From assembly GCA_003161495.1 (NCBI GenBank), contig PMOP01000033.1, positions 1-5,585 on the forward strand: a stretch of DNA of 5,585 nucleotides, in the 5' to 3' direction. The DNA is from Acidobacteriota bacterium (lineage in GTDB: Bacteria > Acidobacteriota > Terriglobia > Acidiferrales > UBA7541). The translations under genes and the position numbers were made by a program. Every line of letters starts with the position of its first letter. Positions within the stretch are counted from its first letter, which is position 1. Shown piece after piece: positions 1 to 4,785 of the stretch. Under the pieces are notes generated by a model, which was not told the origin of the DNA, made no database searches, and saw only the letters and a program-made list of their open reading frames with translations.

Positions 1-405
<405 letters not shown>

Positions 406-434
406 CGGGAAGTTCAAAACCGGAAAGAATATAC

Positions 435-470
435 GGGCGGCCCGATTGATTGGGCCGCCCAAATTTTATT
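435..470 (+). terminator. Intrinsic terminator of the rpoC operon
   Basis: A perfect 9-bp GC-rich stem, GGGCGGCCC (435-443) with GGGCCGCCC (452-460), closes an 8-nt loop GATTGATT. It is followed by AAATTTTATTT, a T-rich though interrupted tract. It lies 29 nt past the rpoC stop codon and is the strongest hairpin seen in the window. Its position and shape fit Rho-independent termination. Confidence 0.88.
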
Positions 471-530
471 TAGGGCCAAAACGGAGACAAATTCTGAACC
501 AGAAGCTTGAATTGATTGCGGTGGATTGAT

Positions 531-557
531 TTGAAGAAACCAACTTTGAGATATAAA
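531..557 (+). promoter_or_regulatory. Weak candidate promoter upstream of the protease gene
   Basis: TTGAAG (531-536) and TATAAA (552-557) resemble sigma70 -35 and -10 boxes, but the 15-nt spacer is shorter than ideal. The site lies in AT-richer DNA between the rpoC terminator and the protease gene, where a new promoter is needed. The rest of 406-631 shows no convincing gene. This is an inference from motif likeness only. Confidence 0.27.
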
Positions 558-631
558 TGGGTAGATCGAACTCTAATTCTCGTCGTTTCAATTGAGCTTT
601 CCCCAGTGACTCGTCATGTTCGGCCCACTTC

Positions 632-1705
632 GTGACCAATTCTTGGCTCAAGTTCTTGTGTGGTCACGTACAAATGCAATACTATTCCGACACGAAGATG
701 ATGTCGCTTTCTCAATGTTTCTCGGTGGTGAGACCGTCCGTCGTGGCATTTATGCCAATGGCCATACCGAAGCCTGCCGGAGGAGGTGGTCCACCCGAGC
801 TATTTCCAATCGTCGGGACAGGGTTCGTCTTGGATGATGGGCTGGTAGTCACAAACGCACACGTTATCGACGCATTACTGAAACTTCCTAGACCTCCCGA
901 CTTGCCGAAAGAAAAATTTGCGTTTAGCGCGATACTCTTTCACCATATTGATAAGGAACACTACCCGAACGCTCCGAGCGAAGGGTACGCGCAAGTCCCC
1001 CTTGAGGTGCTTGGGATTTTTAGGACTGGTGAAATACAGCTTCAGGGTCCAGGATTTTACTATGGCCCGAGGCAACCGGACTTCAACATTGTTCTCGTTA
1101 AGGCAAAAGGGCTTCCGAAAGTAGAGTTGTTAGGAGACACGAGTGTTCTGCGAGAGGGCGTTGAAGTTGCAACTGTTGGCTATCCGATGGGAACAAGGGC
1201 GCTCACGGCACCGGGTTGGCTGCATCAATTAAGCCCGTTCTTGCAGCGTGGAGTGATTAGCGCGGTCCTCCCGTTTGTTTGCGAGGCTCCCCATTCATTC
1301 GTAATCAATCTCATGAGCATTGGCGGCGCGAGCGGCTCGCCTGTGTTTCTCACCGACAGTCCGAAAGTGATAGGAATTCTCAACGCTGGGCTGTTAGACA
1401 TGAGCACCACATTCCTGAAAGGTGACGATCGGCTTGTCCCAATTGGTCTCACACAAACCCCAACTAACTTCTCATACGTGGTCCCGTCCTTCTGGTTAGC
1501 TGGGTCTGTGGAGGCCATAAAATCAAATGCCGTCTTTAAGCTACCTGAGGATACGCTCTCACTCGACGAAATGATCCGGAAAGCCACCCTCCAAATTAGA
1601 AAAGCACCTGGTCACAATGAACCTCCGCGCGCAGATGAGTTCTCCTTCGGGAATGAAGAAGCCCCCCGCATCCACGTTGAGATCAAGCCCACGTCCGTTG
1701 AGTAA
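632..1705 (+). CDS. Trypsin-like serine protease (S1 fold, Deg/HtrA-type catalytic domain without PDZ)
   Basis: Predicted serine endopeptidase of 357 residues from the GTG at 632. The chymotrypsin-fold triad is visible: His77 in GLVVTNAHVID, Asp150 in PDFNIVLVK, and Ser234 in SIGGASGSPVF. The segment VEVATVGYPMG (178-187) is also typical of Deg/HtrA-like catalytic domains. After about residue 290 there is a charged ~65-residue tail with no recognisable PDZ domain. The N-terminus is not a clear signal peptide, so the protein is probably cytoplasmic. The start is uncertain: no good Shine-Dalgarno precedes GTG 632, ATG 674, ATG 698 or ATG 701. Protease-like sequence begins at about residue 30 (SVVRPSVVAF), so ATG 698 or 701 is quite possible. 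The gene stands alone between the rpoC terminator and a repeat array. Codon use is lower in GC than rpoC, which suggests acquisition. The substrate cannot be read from the sequence. The fold call is firm and the biological role is unknown. Confidence 0.85.
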   Translation: MTNSWLKFLCGHVQMQYYSDTKMMSLSQCFSVVRPSVVAFMPMAIPKPAGGGGPPELFPIVGTGFVLDDGLVVTNAHVIDALLKLPRPPDLPKEKFAFSAILFHHIDKEHYPNAPSEGYAQVPLEVLGIFRTGEIQLQGPGFYYGPRQPDFNIVLVKAKGLPKVELLGDTSVLREGVEVATVGYPMGTRALTAPGWLHQLSPFLQRGVISAVLPFVCEAPHSFVINLMSIGGASGSPVFLTDSPKVIGILNAGLLDMSTTFLKGDDRLVPIGLTQTPTNFSYVVPSFWLAGSVEAIKSNAVFKLPEDTLSLDEMIRKATLQIRKAPGHNEPPRADEFSFGNEEAPRIHVEIKPTSVE

Positions 1706-1717
1706 CAAGGCGGGTGG

Positions 1718-1752
1718 CCGACTCTTCCAGCCTTTGGAAGGGTCGGGTTTTT
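1718..1752 (+). terminator. Hairpin of repeat module A, likely terminator of the protease gene
   Basis: CCGACTCTTCCA (1718-1729) pairs with TGGAAGGGTCGG (1735-1746). This gives a 12-bp stem with one G-T wobble and the 5-nt loop GCCTT. It is followed by G and a run of five T (1748-1752). It starts 12 nt past the protease stop codon, so it can act as an intrinsic terminator. It also forms the core of dispersed repeat A, so termination may be a by-product of the repeat. Confidence 0.6.
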
Positions 1753-1926
1753 GACTTTCTTCCTGGGAAAATCAAACCCTCCGACCCCTCGAAAAACGCG
1801 ACGATCAGGCGCTCGCAGCTTTATTCTCGACTCTGTGGCCCGGCCATCCGATGATCCAGGGCGGGTGGCCAAACCTTCATCTGGAATTCGTCAGTACGGA
1901 GTTTCTGCTTTAACTTTTTCGGGTGG

Positions 1927-1961
1927 CCGACTCTTCCAGCCTTTGGAAGGGTCGGGGTTTT
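1927..1961 (+). repeat. Second copy of the module A hairpin
   Basis: The same 12-bp stem as at 1718-1746 is repeated here: left arm 1927-1938, loop GCCTT 1939-1943, right arm 1944-1955. It is followed by GG and TTTT. The perfect identity over 37 nt, next to diverged flanks, shows that the hairpin is the conserved part of the repeat. With no gene between the two copies, this one has no obvious transcript to terminate. Confidence 0.75.
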
Positions 1962-1998
1962 GACTTCTTTTCCGGAAGGATCGCATTCTCCCAACCTT

Positions 1999-2031
1999 CA
2001 AAGACTGCGTCATCTGTCAATGTCTTTGACA
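1999..2031. promoter_or_regulatory. Overlapping inverted repeats in the unique insert (possible operator)
   Basis: Two exact inverted repeats share bases. CAAAGAC (1999-2005) pairs with GTCTTTG (2022-2028), and TGTCAA (2015-2020) pairs with TTGACA (2026-2031) around TGTCT. Because they share 2022-2028, they cannot form as hairpins at the same time. The near-palindrome GTATACAGATATAC follows at 2033-2046. The insert is AT-rich and lies about 120-150 nt upstream of the antitoxin start. A binding site for the HTH protein encoded downstream is possible but unproven. Confidence 0.3.
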
Positions 2032-2078
2032 AGTATACAGATATACGTTTGACTTCCTTTCCGGAAAGATCAGCCCGT

Positions 2079-2107
2079 CCGACCCCTCGAAAACCACGAG
2101 GGATCGG
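2079..2107. repeat. Hairpin within repeat module B
   Basis: CCGACCCCTCG (2079-2089) faces CGAGGGATCGG (2097-2107) across the loop AAAACCA. This gives an 11-bp stem with one mismatch. The equivalent right arm is decayed in the first B copy (about 1797-1808). No T-run follows, so this is noted as repeat structure and not as a terminator. Confidence 0.55.
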
Positions 2108-2149
2108 GCGCTCGAAACTTCAGCCCCAGATCAAACGCCTGGCAACGTG

Positions 2150-2158
2150 TGCTATCCT
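2150..2158 (+). promoter_or_regulatory. Extended -10 promoter of the toxin-antitoxin operon, probably leaderless
   Basis: TGCTATCCT fits the extended -10 form TGn plus TATAAT with two mismatches in the hexamer. No good -35 lies 16-18 nt upstream (the best there is ATCAAA at 2130). A transcript starting about 7 nt downstream would begin at about 2165, which is exactly the GTG proposed as the antitoxin start. No Shine-Dalgarno precedes that codon, so a leaderless message is the simplest reading. This is inferred from motif and spacing only. Confidence 0.42.
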
Positions 2159-2164
2159 AACTGC

Positions 2165-2464
2165 GTGGAGATCACACTCAACATTCCGGACGAGCTTGCA
2201 CGGCAGGTAACTCCCGAGGGCGGAGACCCGGCGCGCGTCGCGCTCGAGGCATTGGCCCTGGAAGGCTACCGCGCCGAACGGTTGTCTGAGTCCTCAGTTC
2301 GCCAGATGCTGGGATTTGAGACCAGGATGGAAGTGCATGCTTTTCTCAAGCAGCACGGAGTTTACCTCCACTACGACCTCGCGGATTTGGAGCAGGACAA
2401 GGTGACCGCCGAGAAATTGCGCGGAAGACTCCAAGACGAAAGGGATTCCGGTAAGCTTCGCTAA
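2165..2464 (+). CDS. UPF0175 family antitoxin
   Basis: Small protein of the UPF0175 family, which is commonly encoded just before DUF3368 PIN-like toxins and is regarded as their antitoxin. From GTG 2165 it has 99 residues. The N-terminus MEITLNIPDELA (1-12) is a typical strand-helix opening. The family signature follows: ALEALALEGYRAERLSES (27-44), VRQMLGFETRMEVHAFLKQH (45-64), and GVYLHYDLADLEQD (65-78). The charged tail (79-99) is a plausible toxin-binding part. The frame is open back to GTG 2147, but this start was preferred because the family usually begins at the MxVTLxIPDEL strand and because the putative -10 box lies between the two. The toxin gene starts 2 nt after the TAA, which implies a shared mRNA and coupled translation. 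As antitoxin it would neutralise the PIN-like protein and perhaps repress the operon. The family call is strong and the role is inferred from neighbours. Confidence 0.88.
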   Translation: MEITLNIPDELARQVTPEGGDPARVALEALALEGYRAERLSESSVRQMLGFETRMEVHAFLKQHGVYLHYDLADLEQDKVTAEKLRGRLQDERDSGKLR

Positions 2465-2466
2465 GA

Positions 2467-2931
2467 ATGATCGTTGTTGCCGACACTTCTCAGATCAATT
2501 ATCTTCTTCTGATCGGAGAAATCGAAATCCTCACTAAAATGTATGGCACGGTTGTGATTCCGTACGCGGTGCGCGAGGAACTTCTCCGCTCTTCTGCTCC
2601 CGAGATTGTTCGTAATTGGATGAGTAAACCGCCTATTTGGCTTGAAGTTCGTACTCCCACGAATGCTCCAGATGCATCATTGGCCACATTGGACCGGGGC
2701 GAGCGTGATGCAATCCTTCTCGCCGGAGAACTCAGGGCCGATCAGCTGATTGTGGACGACAGACAGGGGCGCCACGTGGCCGAAAAGCGTGGGATACTGG
2801 TTATCGGGACACTCGGCGTAATGCGGGAAGCTGCCAATCTGGGTCTGCTGGACCTTCCAAAAGCACTGAAACGCCTTGAAGCCACGAGCTTTCACATTTC
2901 ACCGGAGATTCTGGCACGATTATTAAAATGA
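2467..2931 (+). CDS. DUF3368 PIN-like toxin (putative ribonuclease)
   Basis: A 154-residue PIN-fold protein of the DUF3368 group, expected to be a metal-dependent RNase toxin. Acidic residues sit where PIN nucleases need them: Asp6 in IVVADTSQINYLL (2-14), Glu37/Glu38 in VIPYAVREELL (30-40), Glu79 in LDRGERDAILLA (75-86), and Asp97/Asp98 in LIVDDRQGRHVAE (94-106). The segment GILVIGTLGVMREAANLGLL (109-128) is characteristic of DUF3368 and distinguishes it from VapC. All expected catalytic positions are present, so it appears intact. The ATG is 2 nt after the antitoxin stop and lacks a strong Shine-Dalgarno, so translation is probably coupled. Its TGA stop overlaps the ATG of the next gene (ATGA at 2928-2931). 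Its cellular RNA target cannot be told from the sequence. Confidence 0.88.
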   Translation: MIVVADTSQINYLLLIGEIEILTKMYGTVVIPYAVREELLRSSAPEIVRNWMSKPPIWLEVRTPTNAPDASLATLDRGERDAILLAGELRADQLIVDDRQGRHVAEKRGILVIGTLGVMREAANLGLLDLPKALKRLEATSFHISPEILARLLK

Positions 2932-3269
2932 AGAAACGAAGAAAAATCGCCAAGGAAAAGGCCACGACGGCAGGCAGTGGCAATGTTTTTGCCGATCTCG
3001 GCCTCCCCAATCCTGAACAGGAACTGCTGAAAGCCGAGCTGACGCTGCAAATATACCGCATCATCAAGCAGCGCAATCTTCCGCAAGTGGAAGCCGGAAA
3101 GATTCTAAGCATCTCTCAGCCCTACGTTTCGGCACTGGCCCGCAATCGCGCCGGCAATTTCTCGGTCGGGCGGCTTCTCGACTTCCTCACAGCACTAGGG
3201 CAAAACGTGGAGATAACCGTAAAGCCGGCGCGCAAAGAGCAAGGAGAACTGTCCGTCGTATTAGTTTGA
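2928..3269 (+). CDS. XRE-family helix-turn-helix protein, HigA-like antitoxin/repressor
   Basis: A 113-residue protein with one XRE-type helix-turn-helix. The region ELLKAELTLQIYRIIKQRNL (32-51) is followed by the HTH itself: QVEAGKILSISQPYVSAL (53-70). NFSVGRLLDFLTALGQNVEI (78-97) completes the five-helix domain. The layout matches HTH proteins that act as antitoxins of phage Gp49/HigB-like toxins. No such RelE-fold toxin is visible here; the gene upstream is a DUF3368 toxin. The basic start (MKKRRKIAKEK) may contact DNA. ATG 2928 overlaps the toxin stop by 4 nt and has no own Shine-Dalgarno, so it belongs to the same operon. The likely job is autorepression of the operon, possibly with added antitoxin activity; this is inferred. 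No intrinsic terminator is seen after TGA 3269. The stop codon adjoins the broken end of a ParE-like relic on the other strand. Confidence 0.85.
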   Translation: MKKRRKIAKEKATTAGSGNVFADLGLPNPEQELLKAELTLQIYRIIKQRNLPQVEAGKILSISQPYVSALARNRAGNFSVGRLLDFLTALGQNVEITVKPARKEQGELSVVLV

Positions 3270-3309
3270 AGTCGGCCTCCGCACGACGCGAAAAACGAAA
3301 TGCACCCAC
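3268..3309 (-). pseudogene. ParE-like toxin, N-terminal fragment only
   Basis: On the minus strand, a GTG (3309-3307) lies 2 nt after the ParD-like stop and opens the peptide VGAFRFSRRAEADF. This resembles the start of ParE-family toxins (YRLSRRAEADL and similar), which inhibit DNA gyrase. The likeness ends after 14 codons, exactly where the plus-strand XRE gene ends (TGA 3267-3269). Beyond that the frame runs antisense through the XRE gene without ParE features, so the toxin fold is missing. The match is short, but its place directly behind a ParD-like sequence, as in parDE operons, makes it credible. Confidence 0.55.
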
Positions 3310-3311
3310 AA

Positions 3312-3530
3312 CTAGCGCGACGATCCGGAAAGCTTGAGGGTTTTACGGACCCGCCCAAATACGTTGCCCTTGGCGACCCCGCTGGCGTCACCTTCGTCAA
3401 TCGTCGCTCGTAGCGCGGCGAGCTTCGCTTCATATTGTTGCTTCACGTGTTCCATATTTCGCAAGCCGCCGCGGGTGATTTCAATCGTATTTTCAAAGCG
3501 CCCGCTTTTGATCTTTTTAGTTATAAAAGG
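3312..3530 (-). pseudogene. ParD-like (RHH/CopG) antitoxin remnant, N-terminus missing
   Basis: A 72-codon minus-strand frame ending at TAG (3314-3312) reads as the body of a ParD antitoxin. FITKKIKSGRF (2-12) corresponds to the FIxxxVxSGRY helix start. NTIEITRGGLR (14-24) corresponds to the SASEVVRxGLR helix. YEAKLAALRATIDEGDASGV (33-52) is the toxin-binding tail of the family. The first ~17 residues, including the DNA-binding strand of the ribbon-helix-helix fold, are absent. The homology begins 4 nt past the aldo/keto reductase TAA (3537-3535), and further upstream the frame only antiphases with that gene. The best internal start, ATG 3455, would give 47 residues holding just the toxin-binding half. 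It is therefore a truncated relic, though a small peptide could still be made. Family likeness is clear by eye; no search was run. Confidence 0.72.
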
Positions 3531-3534
3531 GTCC

Positions 3535-4527
3535 TTAGGCCCGTTGCACCAAGGCCATCATATCGGGAGTGTAGCGTTCTCCGACGACTTGAATCTTCGC
3601 GAGACGCTCCGCAATTTTCTTGCGGTCGCTCTCAGTTAGTTTTACCTGAAGTGCGGCCATGTTGTCCTCCAGATAGCGAACCCGCTTGGTTCCGGGGATG
3701 GGAATTACATCTTCGCCCTGGGCAAGTACCCAGGCGAGCGCCAGTTGCGCGGGTGTCACGCTTTTTTCGCTGGCCAGTTCCTTGACTGCCGCGGCCAGCT
3801 TGAGGTTTTCTTGCAGCGCCTTTTCGCCGAAGCGGGGATTTGTGCGTCGCCAGTCCGTTGCATCGAGATCTTCGAGCTTCTGGATCGCGCCGGTCAAAAA
3901 TCCGCGGCCAAGAGGGCTGTACGGGATGAACGTGATGCCCAGTTCGCGGCAAGTCGCGAGAACGCCGTTCACCTCCACTTCGCGCGACCACAACGAATAC
4001 TCGCTTTGCAGCGCGGCAATGGGGTGAACTTTGGCGGCGCGCCGCAGCGTTTCAGGGCCGGCTTCCGACAGTCCGATCATTCGGACTTTTCCGGCAGCAA
4101 CAAGCCCGGCCATCGCGCCGACGGTTTCCTCAATCGGAACATTGGGATCCACGCGATGCTGGTAGTAGAGATCGATTGTTTCGATGCCCAGGCGCTTCAG
4201 GCTTCCCTCGCACGCTCGGCGGACATTTTCGGGCGAGCTGTCGACGCTCCGGACTCCTCCGGGGCCCACGCGAAAACCAAACTTGGTCGCGACAACGACG
4301 CTCGCGCGAGGAACCTCGCGCAGGAAACGTCCCAGCAATTCCTCGTTCTTGTAAGGACCGTAGATTTCAGCCGTGTCGAGAAAGTTTCCGCCGAGTTCTA
4401 AATATCGGCGAAGAACCCGAAGCGATTCTGCGTCATCCGTCGGTCCATAGGCGAAGGACATGCCCATGCAACCAAGCCCAAGCGCTGAAACGAGCTGTCC
4501 ATCCTTCCCTAATTTTCGGTGTTCCAT
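3535..4527 (-). CDS. Aldo/keto reductase (YakC/AKR13-like)
   Basis: A cytoplasmic NADPH-dependent oxidoreductase that reduces aldehydes or ketones to alcohols. It has 330 residues, the usual length for the family. The catalytic tetrad is complete: Asp51 and Tyr56 in [19 protein letters not shown] (48-66), Lys82 in VVVATKFGF (77-85), and His124 in [10 protein letters not shown] (119-128). Other family marks are [13 protein letters not shown] (16-28), the TIM-barrel strand [16 protein letters not shown] (198-213), and the cofactor-binding [16 protein letters not shown] (275-290). The C-terminus [14 protein letters not shown] looks natural, so the gene is full length. The start at ATG 4527 is set by AGGGAG 7 nt upstream; the frame is open to 4707, but that extension has no family likeness. 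It is transcribed divergently from the PAS gene. Downstream it runs straight into the ParD relic with no clear terminator. The physiological substrate is unknown. Confidence 0.95.
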   Translation of the reverse strand: MEHRKLGKDGQLVSALGLGCMGMSFAYGPTDDAESLRVLRRYLELGGNFLDTAEIYGPYKNEELLGRFLREVPRASVVVATKFGFRVGPGGVRSVDSSPENVRRACEGSLKRLGIETIDLYYQHRVDPNVPIEETVGAMAGLVAAGKVRMIGLSEAGPETLRRAAKVHPIAALQSEYSLWSREVEVNGVLATCRELGITFIPYSPLGRGFLTGAIQKLEDLDATDWRRTNPRFGEKALQENLKLAAAVKELASEKSVTPAQLALAWVLAQGEDVIPIPGTKRVRYLEDNMAALQVKLTESDRKKIAERLAKIQVVGERYTPDMMALVQRA

Positions 4528-4534
4528 GATTTTT

Positions 4535-4540
4535 CTCCCT
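4535..4540 (-). promoter_or_regulatory. Ribosome binding site of the aldo/keto reductase
   Basis: AGGGAG on the minus strand sits 7 nt before ATG 4527. It is the best-placed Shine-Dalgarno in the window and decides the start of the reductase against the 60-residue longer open frame. Confidence 0.8.
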
Positions 4541-4691
4541 GCTAAGTTCCCGAATAAGATTGGCTGAGGTCCTTCAAGGGTACCGCCGCCGGACAAAAAA
4601 CGTAAAGGTGATTCCTGAACGCCAAACCTGCCCTTCGCCACCACGGTATCGGAACGTGTTAGCAACTTCGTCATACCCCCGGCGTTAAGCG

Positions 4692-4720
4692 TTGCCCATG
4701 CTATCATTCCCAGACATAAT
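4692..4720 (+). promoter_or_regulatory. Candidate sigma70 promoter of the PAS sensor gene
   Basis: TTGCCC (4692-4697) and CATAAT (4715-4720) are separated by 17 nt. They match the consensus at 4 of 6 and 5 of 6 positions. Transcription would begin near 4727, giving a leader of about 59 nt. It lies in the divergent spacer with the reductase. No equally good promoter was seen for the minus-strand gene. Confidence 0.42.
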
Positions 4721-4785
4721 TTTCAGGCAAGGCTTCCCTCCGGGTCCCCAGCCCATTTGGAGGCGCCTTCCTACACAACTTGCTG

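Larger units (their letters stand above)
1711..2120. repeat. Mosaic intergenic repeat array (modules A and B)
   Basis: The stretch between the protease and the toxin-antitoxin operon carries no gene but is built from repeats. Module A (37 nt, beginning CGGGTGGCCGACTC) occurs identically at 1711-1747 and 1920-1956, exactly 209 nt apart. A shorter match to its first 9 bases (CGGGTGGCC) lies at 1862-1870. Module B (~72 nt, from TTTGACTT to the last CTT) occurs at 1750-1821 and, diverged, at 2048-2120. Its left half only occurs at 1959-1996. Both B copies share CCGACCCCTCGAAAA and GGCGCTCG. Segment 1822-1919 and insert 1997-2047 are unrelated to the modules. I recall GGGTGGCC-type hairpin repeats from acidobacterial intergenic regions, but I could not check this. 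Confidence 0.8.

Noticed and set aside
466..651. Minus-strand 61-codon open frame in the spacer after rpoC
   Set aside because: No ribosome site and no recognisable motif; it overlaps the rpoC terminator tail and the protease start. Best explained as chance in AT-rich DNA.
2026..2031. TTGACA as a -35 box for the toxin-antitoxin operon
   Set aside because: The position 17 nt downstream (about 2049) reads TTGACT, not a -10 box, and the TATACA at 2034 is only 2 nt away. It is better seen as one arm of an inverted repeat.
1711..2120. CRISPR array
   Set aside because: Only two identical 37-nt units exist, with a 172-nt gap filled by other repeats, and no regular spacers or cas genes.
1751..2210. 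Open frames of 70-95 codons across the repeat array
   Set aside because: They run through repeated hairpin DNA, have low-complexity composition and no start signals, and overlap the real antitoxin start.
2467..2931. VapC toxin of a VapBC pair
   Set aside because: The PIN-type acidic residues are present, but the upstream partner is UPF0175 and the C-terminal half (VIGTLGVMREAANLGLL) is of the DUF3368 type.
3745..4529. Long plus-strand frames opposite the reductase
   Set aside because: They are antisense shadows of a clearly conserved aldo/keto reductase and show no domain likeness.
4528..4707. 60-residue N-terminal extension of the aldo/keto reductase from the upstream ATG at 4707
   Set aside because: AGGGAG lies 7 nt before ATG 4527, the family begins at that methionine (MEHRKLGK), and the extension has no aldo/keto reductase likeness.
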